Assembly: GCA_018262575.1 (NCBI GenBank) | Contig: JAGSYU010000009.1 | Span: 1-43,548 of the forward strand | Direction of reading: 5' to 3' | From: Pseudomonadota bacterium | GTDB taxonomy: Bacteria > Pseudomonadota > Alphaproteobacteria > Rhizobiales > Pleomorphomonadaceae | DNA length: 43,548 bases | In this document: piece after piece, positions 8,950 through 18,654 of the stretch | How positions within the stretch are numbered: the first letter of the stretch is position 1 | Layout of the letters: each line of letters opens with the position of its first letter | Program-made: the position numbers and the translations under genes | Notes under the pieces: generated by a model | Database searches by the model: none | What the model saw: only the letters and a program-made list of their open reading frames with translations | Told to the model about the DNA's origin: nothing

Positions 8950-9939
8950 CTAAAGAAGCCGGGCGAGGAGCCGCGCTTTGGTCTCCTGGTCGCAAAAAGC
9001 GTCCTCGATTGCCGTGCGTGTCACGGCGGCAAGTTCGGCGTCGGTCAGGCCGAAGGCGTCGCGCGCCACGCGGTATTCGTGGCCCACCGACGTCCAGAAG
9101 AACGGCGGATCGTCGGTGTTGAGCGAGTGACGCACGCCCGCCGCCCTGAGCGCCGGCAGCGGATGGTCGGCATAGCCTGGATAGACGCCAAGCGTGACAT
9201 TCGATACCGGACAGATCTCGAGGTGGATGCCCTCCTCGGCGATACGGCGGACGAGGTCGGCATTCTCGATGGCCCGGACACCGTGGCCGATGCGCTTTAC
9301 CGGAAGGGCGTCGAGCGTCGCGGCGACCCCCTCCCAGGAGCACCACTCACCGGCGTGACAGGTGAGGGGCAGGCCGGCCTCGGCGGCGATTTCAAAGGCG
9401 GCGCGAAACTCGTGCGGCGCGTGCAGCCGCTCCTCGCCGGCCATGCCGAAGCCGACGACCTCCGGCACGAGATTATTGACAGCCATCCGTGCCGCCTCGA
9501 CGCCGCGCTCCGGACCATAATGACGCTCGACCAGCGGGATCAGGCGACCGACGATGCCCGTTGCCGCCTCTGCCCGGCGCAGCCCTTCGACGATGCCGTC
9601 GAGATAGGCGCGGTAGCTGAGGCCGGAGCGTTCGCCAAAGTCGGGCGACACGAAGAATTCGGTGTAGATCGACCCGGCCGCTGCCGCCTGCCGCTGGTAG
9701 ACCTCGGCGATCTCGGCAAAATCCTCGGGTGTGCGAAACACCGAAGCGGCAAGATCGTAGGCAACGAGGAAGGCCGAAAAATCCGTCCAGAGATAGCGGC
9801 CCTGGTCGTCGAACAGGCGCGACACGTCCACTCCGTAGCGAGCGGCGTTGCGGCGAACCAGTTCCGGCGCGGCGCCGGCCTCAAGATGGACGTGCAGTTC
9901 GGCCTTCGGCACCGCAGGCACGGCGGTCGGTTCGGTCAT
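8950..9939 (-). CDS. add: Adenosine deaminase
   Basis: Zinc enzyme turning adenosine and deoxyadenosine into (deoxy)inosine. The metal and catalytic motifs are present: ELHVHLEAG near the N-terminus (His pair), CHAGE (His and catalytic Glu), RIGHGVRA, and [10 protein letters not shown] (Asp pair). Length 329 is in the normal range; the family also contains adenine deaminases, but the TDDPP form and the cluster context favour adenosine. The ATG at 9939 lies ten bases after the deoB stop, so the two are co-transcribed. The product feeds the purine nucleoside phosphorylase of the same cluster. Confidence 0.9.
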   Translation of the reverse strand: MTEPTAVPAVPKAELHVHLEAGAAPELVRRNAARYGVDVSRLFDDQGRYLWTDFSAFLVAYDLAASVFRTPEDFAEIAEVYQRQAAAAGSIYTEFFVSPDFGERSGLSYRAYLDGIVEGLRRAEAATGIVGRLIPLVERHYGPERGVEAARMAVNNLVPEVVGFGMAGEERLHAPHEFRAAFEIAAEAGLPLTCHAGEWCSWEGVAATLDALPVKRIGHGVRAIENADLVRRIAEEGIHLEICPVSNVTLGVYPGYADHPLPALRAAGVRHSLNTDDPPFFWTSVGHEYRVARDAFGLTDAELAAVTRTAIEDAFCDQETKARLLARLL

Positions 9940-9949
9940 GGGATGTCTT

Positions 9950-11167
9950 TCAGATCAGGGAGCGGCCGTGCAGGCCCGGAGCAAGGCCGAGCCAGGCGGC
10001 AACGGTCTCGGCCATGTCGGCGAAAGTATCGGGCCGCCCGGCCGGACCGGCCGGCACGCGTCGGCCGCCGAACAGAGCCGGGACGCGTTCACGGGTGTGG
10101 TCGCTGCCGCGCCAGGTGGGGTCGCAGCCGTGGTCGGCGGTGATCAGCAGCATGTCGCCATCGCCCATCGCCGCCTCCACCTCCGGCAGCCGCCGGTCGA
10201 AGGCTTCGAGGCAGGCGGCATAGCCGGCAACATCGCGCCGATGGCCGTATTCGGTGTCGAAATCGACGAGATTGACGAAGACGAGATCGCCGTCGCCGGC
10301 CTCGGCCAGCGCCGCGATGCCGAGATCAAGGTTGCCGTCGTTGGACTTGCCCTTGCGGGTAACGGTAATGTTCTGATGGGCGAAGATATCGCCGATCTTG
10401 CCGATGCCGTACACCTTGTGGCCCGCCGCCTCGACGCGGGTGAGCAGCGTTGGTTCGGGCGGCGGCACGGCATAGTCGCGCCGATTGGACGTCCGCTTGA
10501 AGGTGTCCCTGGTTTCGCCGACGAAGGGTCGGGCGATCACCCGGCCGACACGGTAGGCGTCGACCAGACGGCGGGCGACCTGACAATCGGCGAGCAGCTT
10601 GTCGAGACCGAAATGCGTCTCGTGGGCGGCGATCTGCATCACCGAGTCGGCCGAGGTATAGACGATCGGCTTGCCGGTGCGGATATGCTCCTCGCCGAAG
10701 CGGGCGATAACCTCGGTGCCGGAGGCGTGGCAGTTGCCGAGAATGCCCGGCACGCCGGTCTCGCGCACGTAGGCCTCGATCAGCTCGGCCGGGAAACTCG
10801 GCGGATCCGGCGGGAAATAGCCCCACTCGAACGGCACCGGCACGCCGGCGATCTCCCAGTGGCCGGACGGCGTGTCCTTGCCGCTCGACACCTCGGCGGG
10901 AGCGGCATAGCGCCCCTCGGCCGTCGTGCGGGAAAAGCCGGCCGGCTTGTGGCCGGTGGCAAGTTCCGCCGCCAGGCCAAGACCGAGCCGCTCGAGGTTG
11001 GGCAGCAAAAGCGGCCCCGACCGCAGGCCCACCCGGTCGCCGCGTCCGGCGGCGCATTCGGCAGCGATATGGCCGAACGTGTCGGCACCTTCGTCACCAA
11101 AGCGGGCGGCATCCGGCGCACCGCCTATGCCGAAGCTGTCGAGCACGATGACGATGGCGCGTTTCAT
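9950..11167 (-). CDS. deoB: Phosphopentomutase
   Basis: Converts (deoxy)ribose 1-phosphate, released by the phosphorylases upstream, into the 5-phosphate. It is an alkaline-phosphatase-fold metalloenzyme. Visible motifs are the N-terminal [13 protein letters not shown] metal site, [23 protein letters not shown] with the phospho-acceptor Thr, and the C-terminal metal ligands [18 protein letters not shown]. Length 405 is standard. The ATG follows a strong GGGGAGGAA. The 86-base gap to deoA holds no recognisable gene. deoC, which would cleave deoxyribose 5-phosphate, is not in the window. Confidence 0.96.
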   Translation of the reverse strand: MKRAIVIVLDSFGIGGAPDAARFGDEGADTFGHIAAECAAGRGDRVGLRSGPLLLPNLERLGLGLAAELATGHKPAGFSRTTAEGRYAAPAEVSSGKDTPSGHWEIAGVPVPFEWGYFPPDPPSFPAELIEAYVRETGVPGILGNCHASGTEVIARFGEEHIRTGKPIVYTSADSVMQIAAHETHFGLDKLLADCQVARRLVDAYRVGRVIARPFVGETRDTFKRTSNRRDYAVPPPEPTLLTRVEAAGHKVYGIGKIGDIFAHQNITVTRKGKSNDGNLDLGIAALAEAGDGDLVFVNLVDFDTEYGHRRDVAGYAACLEAFDRRLPEVEAAMGDGDMLLITADHGCDPTWRGSDHTRERVPALFGGRRVPAGPAGRPDTFADMAETVAAWLGLAPGLHGRSLI

Positions 11168-11253
11168 GGTTCCTCCCCGACGCCGGACCGGCGCCCTTAC
11201 TCTGTCCCTGAATCCCGGGGCGTCGCCGTCCGCGACCGCTCCGGGAAAATGCC

Positions 11254-12570
11254 TCAGCCGCCCACTCGCTCGATCACCGACGGCCCGCGCTCTGGTCGGT
11301 CACCCAGTTGGTAAGCGGCAACAAGCGCCGCCGCTGCTGCGTCGGCCGCCGCGTCGCTCGCCGCGTGCACGAAGCCGAGCGGCTGGTCGGGACCAACATT
11401 CTCGCCGAGCCCGGCCAGCGCCGAGAAGCCCACCGAGGGATCAATGGCGTCCTGTGGCCGGGTACGGCCGCCGCCGAGCCCGACAACGGCAACGCCGATC
11501 GCCCGCGCGTCGATGGCGGCAATGGTGCCGGCCTGGGGCGCGTACACCGGTTTCACCACCGGCGCCTTGACCAGGTAGCGCTCGGCATTCGAAACAAAGT
11601 CGGCCGGACCGCCGAGCGCGCTGACCATGCTGCCGAAAATCTCGGCCGCCCGGCCAGAGGTGAAGGCCTCCTCGACGGCCACTCGGGCTTCGGCAAGGTC
11701 GGGCCTGAGGCCACCGATCACCAGCATTTCAGCCGACAGCGCCACGGTCACCTCCCACATGCGCGGGTCGATGCGCTTGCCGGTCAGGAAATCGACGGCG
11801 AGCTGCACCTCAAGGGCGTTGCCGGCCGCCGTGCCGAGCGGCTCGTTCATGTCGGTGATGAGCCCGATGGTCGGCAGGCCGGCGCCGTTGGCGACGCTGA
11901 CGAGGCTTTCGGCCAGCGCCCGCGACTCCTCAAGGCTGGCCATGAAGGCACCGGTGCCGGTCTTGACGTCGAGCACCAGGCCATGGAGACCGGCAGCGAG
12001 CTTCTTGGACAGGATCGAGGCGGTGATCAGGTCGATGCTCTCCACCGTGCCCGTCACGTCGCGAATGGAATAGACACGCTTGTCGGCCGGCGCCAGATCG
12101 GCGGTCTGGCCGATGACGGCGCACCCAACCTCGCGCACCACCTTGCGGAACAGCGCGTTATCCGGCTGTGTCCGGTAGCCCGGCACCGCGTCGAGCTTGT
12201 CGAGCGTGCCGCCGGTGTGGCCGAGGCCTCGGCCGGAGATCATCGGCACGAAGCCGCCGCAGGCAGCAATGGCCGGCGCCAGCATCAGCGACACGGTGTC
12301 GCCGATGCCACCGGTCGAGTGCTTGTCGAGGGCTGGCCCCGGCAGGTCGGACCAGTCGAGCACGCTGCCCGAGTCGCGCATGGCAAGCGTCAGCGCCACC
12401 CGCTCGTCGATGGTCATGCCGCGAAAGAAGGTGGCCATGGCAAAGGCCGCCACCTGCCCCTCGGTGACCGAGCCGGCCGTCAGCCCCTCGACCATGAAGG
12501 CGATCTCGTCGCGACTGAGCACGGCACCGTCACGCTTCTTTCGGATGATTTCCTGTGGCAGGAAGCTCAT
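11254..12570 (-). CDS. deoA: Thymidine phosphorylase
   Basis: Phosphorolyses thymidine (and deoxyuridine) to base and deoxyribose 1-phosphate. The glycosyltransferase family 3 N-terminal helical domain is followed by the signature [18 protein letters not shown] and [17 protein letters not shown], then [12 protein letters not shown] and KTGTGAFM. Length 438 fits. Its ATG overlaps the stop of the upstream purine nucleoside phosphorylase gene (ATGA), showing translational coupling, and GGAG lies 7 bases before it. The related AMP phosphorylases are longer, so DeoA is the best call. Confidence 0.95.
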   Translation of the reverse strand: MSFLPQEIIRKKRDGAVLSRDEIAFMVEGLTAGSVTEGQVAAFAMATFFRGMTIDERVALTLAMRDSGSVLDWSDLPGPALDKHSTGGIGDTVSLMLAPAIAACGGFVPMISGRGLGHTGGTLDKLDAVPGYRTQPDNALFRKVVREVGCAVIGQTADLAPADKRVYSIRDVTGTVESIDLITASILSKKLAAGLHGLVLDVKTGTGAFMASLEESRALAESLVSVANGAGLPTIGLITDMNEPLGTAAGNALEVQLAVDFLTGKRIDPRMWEVTVALSAEMLVIGGLRPDLAEARVAVEEAFTSGRAAEIFGSMVSALGGPADFVSNAERYLVKAPVVKPVYAPQAGTIAAIDARAIGVAVVGLGGGRTRPQDAIDPSVGFSALAGLGENVGPDQPLGFVHAASDAAADAAAAALVAAYQLGDRPERGPSVIERVGG

Positions 12571-13388
12571 GGACGCGCTCCATAAGCGGCGATCACGCGC
12601 GGCAGGATGCGCCGGAGCTTCTCGGCTCCCTTCGGCGCGGCTTCCTTGACCTCTTCGTGGCTGAGTTCCTGGTCGGTCAGGCCGGCAGCCGGATTGGTGA
12701 CGGTGGAAATGGCGGCCACCTCGAGACCCATGTAGCGGGCGAGGATCACCTCCGGCACCGTCGACATGCCGACGGCGTCACCGCCGAGAATCTTGGCGGC
12801 GCGGATCTCGGCCGGCGTCTCGAAGGACGGACCGGTGAACCAGACATAGACACCCGAATGCAACGTGACGCCCTCGGCGGCGGCAGCCTCGCGGAACAGC
12901 GACTGCAGACGGACGTCATAGGCCTGCGACATGCCGACGAAGCGCTCATCACCCAGTTCGCCGACCAGCGGATTGGAGCCGGTGAAATTGATGTGATCGG
13001 TGATCAGCATCAGTTCGCCCGGGCCGACCTCAAGATGCAAGCCACCGGCCGCGTTGGTCAGGATGACGGCGCGGCAGCCGATCAGCTTCAACACCTCGAT
13101 CGGTGTCTTCATCACCGCCGCCTCGCCGTGCTCATAATAATGAGCGCGGCCGGACAGCACCGCCACCGGCTGGCCGGCGAGGCGGCCGACGATCAGCTCA
13201 CCCTTGTGGCTGGAGACGGTGGAAACCGGAAAGCCGGGCAGATCGGCGAAGGAAAAGCGGACAGCGTCCTCGACGCTATCGGCGAACGAGCCGAGCCCGG
13301 AGCCGAGCACCATGCCGACGAGCGGCTTCAGGTCGGTCTTGGCGGCGATCATCGCCGCCGCGCGGGCAGCGTTGGAAAGTTCGGACAT
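12567..13388 (-). CDS. punA: Purine nucleoside phosphorylase (trimeric class)
   Basis: Splits inosine, guanosine and their deoxy forms into base and sugar 1-phosphate. It is of the low-molecular-mass trimeric type (273 residues): GSGLGSFAD phosphate loop, [31 protein letters not shown] and the purine-specifying STVTNPAAG with Asn. E. coli-type hexameric DeoD lacks these. The ATG follows GGAGGAG with eight bases between. It begins six bases after the cdd stop and its own stop overlaps the deoA start. The symbol varies in the literature (punA, pnp, deoD). Confidence 0.92.
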   Translation of the reverse strand: MSELSNAARAAAMIAAKTDLKPLVGMVLGSGLGSFADSVEDAVRFSFADLPGFPVSTVSSHKGELIVGRLAGQPVAVLSGRAHYYEHGEAAVMKTPIEVLKLIGCRAVILTNAAGGLHLEVGPGELMLITDHINFTGSNPLVGELGDERFVGMSQAYDVRLQSLFREAAAAEGVTLHSGVYVWFTGPSFETPAEIRAAKILGGDAVGMSTVPEVILARYMGLEVAAISTVTNPAAGLTDQELSHEEVKEAAPKGAEKLRRILPRVIAAYGARP

Positions 13389-13394
13389 GTTCGT

Positions 13395-13814
13395 TCACTC
13401 CTCCAGAACGAATCCGGCCGGCAACAGCTCGGCCATGGTAAAGCGCTGGCTGGCACCGTCCGGATCAGCGGCCCAGACCTCGGTGGCCGGCGACGCCGCG
13501 AATTCCATGAGGCGCTGGCGGCAGCCACCACAGGGCGTGCAGAAGCGCCCGCCCGGCACGCGCTCGCTGTCGATGCGGCTCGCCACCACCACAGCGCTGA
13601 CGATGCGCTTGGCGCCACCCATCACCAGTTGACCGATCGCCGTTGTCTCGGCGCACCAGCCCTCGGGATAGGCGGCGTTTTCGACGTTGCAACCGGCGTA
13701 GATATTGCCATCGTCGGCGAGCAGGGCAGCGCCGACGGCGTAGTTCGAATAAGGCGCATGCGCCCGGGCACGGGCGGCGCTGGCGGCCGCGAACAGTCGG
13801 TCGAAATCGGCCAT
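13395..13814 (-). CDS. cdd: Cytidine deaminase
   Basis: Zinc enzyme that deaminates cytidine and deoxycytidine to uridine and deoxyuridine. It is the short homotetrameric form (139 residues). The motif NAAYPEGWCAETTAIG gives the first zinc Cys and catalytic Glu, and TPCGGCRQ gives the other two Cys ligands; APYSNYAVGAALL is the N-terminal signature. The ATG at 13814 follows AAGGAG and lies one base after the stop of the permease gene; an upstream GTG-type extension lies inside that gene and is not favoured. Confidence 0.94.
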   Translation of the reverse strand: MADFDRLFAAASAARARAHAPYSNYAVGAALLADDGNIYAGCNVENAAYPEGWCAETTAIGQLVMGGAKRIVSAVVVASRIDSERVPGGRFCTPCGGCRQRLMEFAASPATEVWAADPDGASQRFTMAELLPAGFVLEE

Positions 13815-13815
13815 C

Positions 13816-14784
13816 TTAGCGCTCCTTGACATAGGGCACACCGCCGGCCTTCGGCGGCCGGGCCACGCCGATGAAGCCGGCGAGCAGCACGCAGGTCAGC
13901 ACGTAGGGCAGCGCCTGGAAGATCTGCACCGGCACCTCGCCGATGCCCGGCACGCTCTTGCCCTGCATGAAGTTGGCAAAGGCGTCGAGGAAACCGAACA
14001 GCAGGCAGGCCAGCATCACCGGCACCGGCCGCCACTTGGCGAAGATCAGCGCGGCGAGCGCGATGTAGCCCTTGCCGGCCGACATGTCCTTGACGAAGCC
14101 GGCCGACTGGCCGATGGCGAGATAGGTGCCCGAGCAGCCGCAGAGGATGCCGGCGCAAATCGTCGCCCGGTAGCGCAGCCAGGTGACCGAGATGCCGGCC
14201 GTGTCGACGGCGCCCGGATTCTCGCCCACCGCCCTGAGACGCAGGCCGAAGCGGGTGCGGTAGAGCACCCACCAGGAGGCCGGCACGGCGATGAAGGCAA
14301 GATAGGTCAGAATGTTGTGGCCGGAAATGACGTTGGCGTAGAAACGGCCGATAAGGCCGGTGTCCCGGAGCTCGGCAGCGTAGGGGAAGACGATTTCGGT
14401 AAAGCGCGCCGTGGCGGCGAGCGGCGGCGTGCGACCGCCCTGGCTGAACCACGCCTGTCCCAGCACGGCCGTCAGGCCGGACGCCAGGAAATTGATGGCA
14501 ACGCCCGACACGATCTGGTTGCCGCGATTGGTGATCGAGGCGAAGCCGTGGATCAACGAGATCAGCACCGACACCGTGATGCCGGAGAGCAGGCCAAGCC
14601 AGGGCGAGCCGGTCATGAAGGCGGCGACGGCGGCCGCAAAGGCCGAAAACAGCATCTTGCCTTCGAGGCCGATGTCGAACACACCGGCCCGCTCGGTGAA
14701 CAGGCCGGCGAGTGCAGTGAAGATCAGCGGGATCGACAGCCGGATGGTCGAGCCGAGGATCGAGATGAGGTCGAGGCTTTCCAT
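13816..14784 (-). CDS. Nucleoside ABC transporter permease, second subunit (NupQ-like)
   Basis: Inner-membrane permease of the BPD_transp_2 (RbsC-like) family, subtype paired with BMP-family binding proteins (YufQ/NupQ, PnrA-associated). It is very hydrophobic, with about eight membrane segments; the stretch FTERAGVFDIGLEGKMLF and NRGNQIVSGVAINFLASG are family marks. From the ATG at 14784 (GAGGAGGAG before it) the protein has 322 residues. It starts 11 bases after the other permease and ends one base before cdd. The neighbourhood of salvage enzymes points to nucleosides as substrate; the exact range is not known from sequence. Confidence 0.88.
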   Translation of the reverse strand: MESLDLISILGSTIRLSIPLIFTALAGLFTERAGVFDIGLEGKMLFSAFAAAVAAFMTGSPWLGLLSGITVSVLISLIHGFASITNRGNQIVSGVAINFLASGLTAVLGQAWFSQGGRTPPLAATARFTEIVFPYAAELRDTGLIGRFYANVISGHNILTYLAFIAVPASWWVLYRTRFGLRLRAVGENPGAVDTAGISVTWLRYRATICAGILCGCSGTYLAIGQSAGFVKDMSAGKGYIALAALIFAKWRPVPVMLACLLFGFLDAFANFMQGKSVPGIGEVPVQIFQALPYVLTCVLLAGFIGVARPPKAGGVPYVKER

Positions 14785-14795
14785 GGATCTCCTCC

Positions 14796-15899
14796 TCAGG
14801 CCTTGCCGAACCGCTGCCAAACCCGGACGATGGCCGGGCGGAACAGGTATTCGAGGGCACCGGCGAACAGGATCACCAGACCCTGGATGACAACGATCAT
14901 GTCGCGGGTAATCTTCGGCATGTCGAAGGACAAGGCGTCACCGCCTTGGTAGAGCACGCCGAACAGGATGGCGGCGAGCACGATGCCGACCGGATGGCTG
15001 CGCCCCATCAGCGACACGGCGATACCGACGAAGCCGGCGCCGCCGACGAACTCCACCTGCAGGCGGGCCGAGGCGCCGAGCACCGGGTTGAGCGCCATCA
15101 TGCCGGCGAGACCACCGGAGATCAGCATGGTGATCACCACCGTCTTCACATAGGGGATGCCGGCGTAGACGGCGGCCGTCGGGCTGGCACCGAGCGTTCG
15201 GATTTCGTAGCCGAACTTGGTCCGCCAGATCAGCGCCCAGACCGCGACGCACATGACGAGCGCGATCAGGAACGACACATTGAATGGCGCCGCCCCGATC
15301 TTGCCGCCGAACAGCGCGATCAGCCAGTCGAGCTTGGGGAGCTGGCCACCTTCCAGAAAGACGCGGGTTTCCGGCGCCATCTTGCCCGGCACGATCAGCA
15401 CGTGGACGAGCAGGTAGACCATCAGCGCCGCGCCGATGAAGTTGAACATGATCGTGGTGATGACGATGTGGCTGCCCCGCTTGGCCTGCAGCCAGGCCGG
15501 GATCAGCGCCCAGGCGGCGCCGAAGATCGCCGCGCCGACCACGGCAAAGGGCATCGTCACGTACCAGGGCACGTAGTGATCGAGGGCGAGCGAGGCGAGC
15601 GCCGCGCCGAGACCGCCGACATAGGCCTGACCCTCCGAGCCGATGTTGAACAGACCGGCATGATAGGCGACGGCGACGGACAAGCCCGTGAAGATGAAGT
15701 TGGTGGCATAGTACAGCGTGAAGCCAATGCCCTCGCCGTTGCCGAGCGCCCCCTGCAGCAGCAGCGTCACGGCATCCAGCGGACTTTCGCCGATGAACCA
15801 GACGACGGCGCCGGAGATCAGGAAGGCGACCAGAAGGTTGAGGAACGGCATCAGGCCGTAGGTGATCCAGTTGGGAAGCGGTACGGACGCGGTGCTCAT
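14796..15899 (-). CDS. Nucleoside ABC transporter permease, first subunit (NupP-like)
   Basis: The other BPD_transp_2 permease, 367 residues, about nine membrane segments. Family marks are VAYHAGLFNIGSEGQAYVGGL and ALNPVLGASARLQVEFVGGAGFVGIAVSLMGR (parts). The chosen ATG (15899) follows GTGAGG, which overlaps the stop of the ATPase gene seven bases upstream; a start further upstream would lie inside that gene. It forms a heterodimer with the next gene product. Confidence 0.88.
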   Translation of the reverse strand: MSTASVPLPNWITYGLMPFLNLLVAFLISGAVVWFIGESPLDAVTLLLQGALGNGEGIGFTLYYATNFIFTGLSVAVAYHAGLFNIGSEGQAYVGGLGAALASLALDHYVPWYVTMPFAVVGAAIFGAAWALIPAWLQAKRGSHIVITTIMFNFIGAALMVYLLVHVLIVPGKMAPETRVFLEGGQLPKLDWLIALFGGKIGAAPFNVSFLIALVMCVAVWALIWRTKFGYEIRTLGASPTAAVYAGIPYVKTVVITMLISGGLAGMMALNPVLGASARLQVEFVGGAGFVGIAVSLMGRSHPVGIVLAAILFGVLYQGGDALSFDMPKITRDMIVVIQGLVILFAGALEYLFRPAIVRVWQRFGKA

Positions 15900-15906
15900 C
15901 TCGGCC

Positions 15907-17430
15907 TCACGCGGCAATGCCGGCCATCATCAGGCCGAGGGTCTGTTCGCCGGTGTCCGGCGTCTTCTCGCCGACCACATGGCCGGCGAACATCACGAGA
16001 ATGCGGTCGGACAGCGAGCGGATCTCGTCGAGTTCCACCGAAACCAGCAGCACCGCCTTGCCGGCGTCGCGCATGGCGATCAGCCGACGGTGGATGAATT
16101 CGATGGCCCCGATGTCGACGCCGCGCGTCGGCTGCCCCACCACCAGCAGCGCCGGGTCACGCTCGATTTCGCGAGCGACGACGATCTTCTGCTGGTTGCC
16201 GCCGGAGAAGTTGGCGGTCTTCAGCCGGCAGTTGGGCGGCCGGATGTCGTATTTCTCGATCTTGGCCTTGGCATCGTCGCGGCAGGCGTCGAGATCAAGC
16301 ATCGGGCCCTTTCCGTAACGGTCGTCGCGATGGTAGCCGAGAACGGAATTCTCGCTTTCTTCAAAGTTCAGCACGAGGCCCATGTGGTGCCGATCCTCGG
16401 GAATGTGGCCGAGACCGAGCGACCGCAGGTGGGCGGCATCAAAGCCGGTGACCGGCTGGCCATGGATCAGGATCTCGCCCGAGGCCGGCTTGCGGATGCC
16501 GGTGATCGCCTCGAGCAGTTCCGACTGGCCGTTGCCGGCGACACCGGCGATGCCCACCACTTCGCCGGCCCTGACGTCGAAGGAGACGTTATCGACCATG
16601 GTGACGCCGCGCCCGTCCTTGACGGTGAGATTTCTGACCGACAGCACCACCTCGCTCGGGGCGGCGGGCCCCTTGTCGACGCGCAACAGCACGCGGCGGC
16701 CGACCATCAGCTCGGCGAGCTCCTCCACCGTCGTCTCGGTGGTGTGGCGGGTTGCCACCATTTCACCGCGCCGCATCACCGAAACGCTGTCGGTGATCGC
16801 CATGATCTCGCGCAGCTTGTGGGTGATCAGGACGATGGTCTTGCCCTGGTCACGCAGCACGCCGAGGATCTTGAACAGGTGATCGGCCTCGGCCGGCGTC
16901 AGCACGCCGGTGGGCTCGTCGAGGATCAGGATCTCGGCGCCGCGATAGAGCGCCTTCAGGATTTCGACACGCTGCTGCAGGCCGACCGGCAGTTCCTCGA
17001 TGATCGCGTCGGGATCGACATCGAGCCCATAATCGGCCTCGAGACGCTTCAGCGCCGACCGTGCCTCGGCGACGCCCCGGCCGAGCAGTGCGCCGCCCTC
17101 GACGCCAAGAATCACGTTTTCAAGGACGGAGAAATTCTCGACCAGCATGAAGTGCTGGTGGACCATGCCGATGCCGGCGGAAATGGCCGCCTGGCTGTCA
17201 TGGATGACGGTGTCCCGGCCGTTGATGCGGATCGACCCGGCGTCGGCATGGTAAAAACCGTAGAGGATCGACATCAACGTCGACTTGCCGGCACCGTTTT
17301 CGCCGACGATGCCGTGGATCGAACCCTTGGCGACGGTGAGGTTGATGGTCTTGTTGGCGTGGACGGCGCCAAACTTCTTGTCGATGCCGATCAATTCGAT
17401 GGCGGGAACTGCGGTCGGGGATGGGCTCAC
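15907..17430 (-). CDS. Nucleoside ABC transporter ATPase, duplicated domains (NupO-like)
   Basis: Sugar-type ABC ATPase with two nucleotide-binding domains in one chain of about 507 residues. The first has an intact Walker A (GENGAGKST), a divergent signature LPVGLQQRVEI and LILDEPTGVL. The second has a degenerate Walker A (GVAGNGQSELL), signature FSGGNQQKI and QPTRGVDIGAIEFIH, the last being typical of BMP-linked importers (YufO/NupO). The start is GTG at 17430 with GGAG upstream; a TTG at 17463 falls inside the terminator hairpin stem and is rejected. It lies downstream of bmpA and the attenuator. Confidence 0.88.
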   Translation of the reverse strand: MSPSPTAVPAIELIGIDKKFGAVHANKTINLTVAKGSIHGIVGENGAGKSTLMSILYGFYHADAGSIRINGRDTVIHDSQAAISAGIGMVHQHFMLVENFSVLENVILGVEGGALLGRGVAEARSALKRLEADYGLDVDPDAIIEELPVGLQQRVEILKALYRGAEILILDEPTGVLTPAEADHLFKILGVLRDQGKTIVLITHKLREIMAITDSVSVMRRGEMVATRHTTETTVEELAELMVGRRVLLRVDKGPAAPSEVVLSVRNLTVKDGRGVTMVDNVSFDVRAGEVVGIAGVAGNGQSELLEAITGIRKPASGEILIHGQPVTGFDAAHLRSLGLGHIPEDRHHMGLVLNFEESENSVLGYHRDDRYGKGPMLDLDACRDDAKAKIEKYDIRPPNCRLKTANFSGGNQQKIVVAREIERDPALLVVGQPTRGVDIGAIEFIHRRLIAMRDAGKAVLLVSVELDEIRSLSDRILVMFAGHVVGEKTPDTGEQTLGLMMAGIAA

Positions 17431-17451
17431 GGCTTGACGGCTCCGGATACG

Positions 17452-17495
17452 AAAAAGGCGCAAGGCACGCCCCGAAACAGGTCATGCCTTGCGCC
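17452..17495 (-). terminator. Intrinsic terminator/attenuator between bmpA and transporter ATPase
   Basis: On the minus strand an 11-base-pair perfect stem (GGCGCAAGGCA, 17495-17485, with TGCCTTGCGCC, 17467-17457) encloses a 17-base loop and is followed at once by TTTTT (17456-17452). It lies 15 bases after the bmpA stop and about 22 bases before the ATPase start. The likely effect is high bmpA mRNA with only partial read-through into the membrane and enzyme genes, as binding proteins are needed in excess. Confidence 0.8.
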
Positions 17496-17510
17496 CTCAT
17501 GACTACGAGA

Positions 17511-18506
17511 TCACTTCGGGCAAGCGTTGTCCGACATGTAGTCGTGCACCTTGATCGCGCCGGAGACGATATCGGCCTTGGCCTTCTCGACCGCCGCCAG
17601 AATCTCGGGTGTGATCAGAGGCTTGTTGTTATCGTCATAAGCCCAGGAGACGCCGTCTTCCTTGATGCCGAGAGCCTGCACGCCGGCCGTGAACTTGTCG
17701 GCCTTGGTGTCGGTGAAGGCGTTGTAGACGGCAAGGTCGACGCGCTTGACCATCGAGGTCAGCACCGAACCCGGATGCAGGTAGTTCTGGTTGCTGTCGA
17801 CGCCGATCGAGAACTTGCCCTGGTCGGCTGCCGTCTGCAACACACCGATGCCGCTCGCGCCGGCCGCCGCGTAAATGACGTCGACGCCCTGGTCGATCTG
17901 GCCCTTGGTGAGTTCGCCGGCACGCACCGGATCGCTCCAGGCGGCGCCGGTGGTGCCAACGTAGTTCTGGAGCACGTCGTTGCCGGCCTTGGCCGACCGG
18001 GCGCCCTGATCGTAGCCGCACTCAAACTTGCGGATCAGCGGAATGTCCATGCCGCCGACGAAGCCGACCTTGCCGGTCTTCGAGAACAGGCCAGCGACGG
18101 TGCCGACGAGGTAGGAACCTTCCTCCTCCTTGTAGACCACCGAGCGAACGTTCGGCTTGTCGACGACGGCGTCGACGATGATGAACTTGGTGTCGGGGAA
18201 CTCGGTTGCCACCTTCTCGATGGCCGAGGTCCAGGCAAAGGAAACGGCCACCACCGGGTTGAAGCCCTTGGAGGCGAAGTTGCGGATCGCCTGCTCGCCC
18301 TGGGTATCGCCAGTCGGCTCGAAGTCGCGATATTCGATGCCGGTCTCGGCCTTGAATTTCTCGGCGCCGCCATAGGCCGCCTCGTTGAAGGACTTGTCGA
18401 ACTTGCCACCGGTGCCATAGACGAGCGCCGGCTTGACGTCCGCCGCCATAGCCGTGCTCGCCAGCATGGCTGCGACAAAGGTAGCGCCGATCAGTTTGTT
18501 GATCAT
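17511..18506 (-). CDS. bmpA: BMP-family (PnrA-like) nucleoside-binding periplasmic protein
   Basis: Periplasmic solute-binding protein of the basic membrane protein / PnrA family, which delivers purine and pyrimidine nucleosides to the ABC permeases. From ATG 18506 (GAGGAA upstream) it has 331 residues: a signal peptide (KLIGATFVAAMLASTAMA, cleavage before ADV) without a lipobox, then VYGTGGKFDKSFNEAAYGGAE, the ligand-site region with Asp/Asn typical of PnrA, and DVIYAAAGASGIGVLQ. In Gram-positives the family is lipid-anchored; here it is soluble, as expected for a Gram-negative. Longer readings of the frame start at non-ATG codons in the leader and are not supported. It is the first gene of the nucleoside cluster. 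Confidence 0.93.
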   Translation of the reverse strand: MINKLIGATFVAAMLASTAMAADVKPALVYGTGGKFDKSFNEAAYGGAEKFKAETGIEYRDFEPTGDTQGEQAIRNFASKGFNPVVAVSFAWTSAIEKVATEFPDTKFIIVDAVVDKPNVRSVVYKEEEGSYLVGTVAGLFSKTGKVGFVGGMDIPLIRKFECGYDQGARSAKAGNDVLQNYVGTTGAAWSDPVRAGELTKGQIDQGVDVIYAAAGASGIGVLQTAADQGKFSIGVDSNQNYLHPGSVLTSMVKRVDLAVYNAFTDTKADKFTAGVQALGIKEDGVSWAYDDNNKPLITPEILAAVEKAKADIVSGAIKVHDYMSDNACPK

Positions 18507-18638
18507 CGTGTTCCTCACCCCTTTTGGAAGGAGCCCCCGTTCGGGCCTTGTCGGCGGAGGAAATCCGAAACGCCCCTCCCCCGAGTGGCGCATACCTAAG
18601 CATGCTTTCTGGCGGTTTGCATCGTCTTTCTTCGGTTT

Positions 18639-18654
18639 TTGACCAAATGGACAA
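18639..18654. promoter_or_regulatory. RutR-like operator upstream of the nucleoside cluster
   Basis: TTGACCAAATGGACAA matches the known E. coli RutR consensus TTGACCAnnTGGTCAA at 13 of its 14 defined positions; the one change is T to A in the right arm. RutR is a TetR-family regulator that responds to uracil and controls pyrimidine use. The site is 133 bases upstream of the bmpA start, ahead of a cluster that ends in upp. Binding is inferred; no rutR gene is in the window. Confidence 0.6.

Noticed and set aside
9848-11314. Large plus-strand frame opposite deoB
   Set aside because: It is composition-driven: deoB on the other strand has all catalytic motifs and operon spacing.
17431-17463. TTG at 17463 as start of the ABC ATPase
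   Set aside because: The TTG lies inside the perfect terminator stem after bmpA; the GTG at 17430 has GGAG upstream and gives the usual N-terminus.
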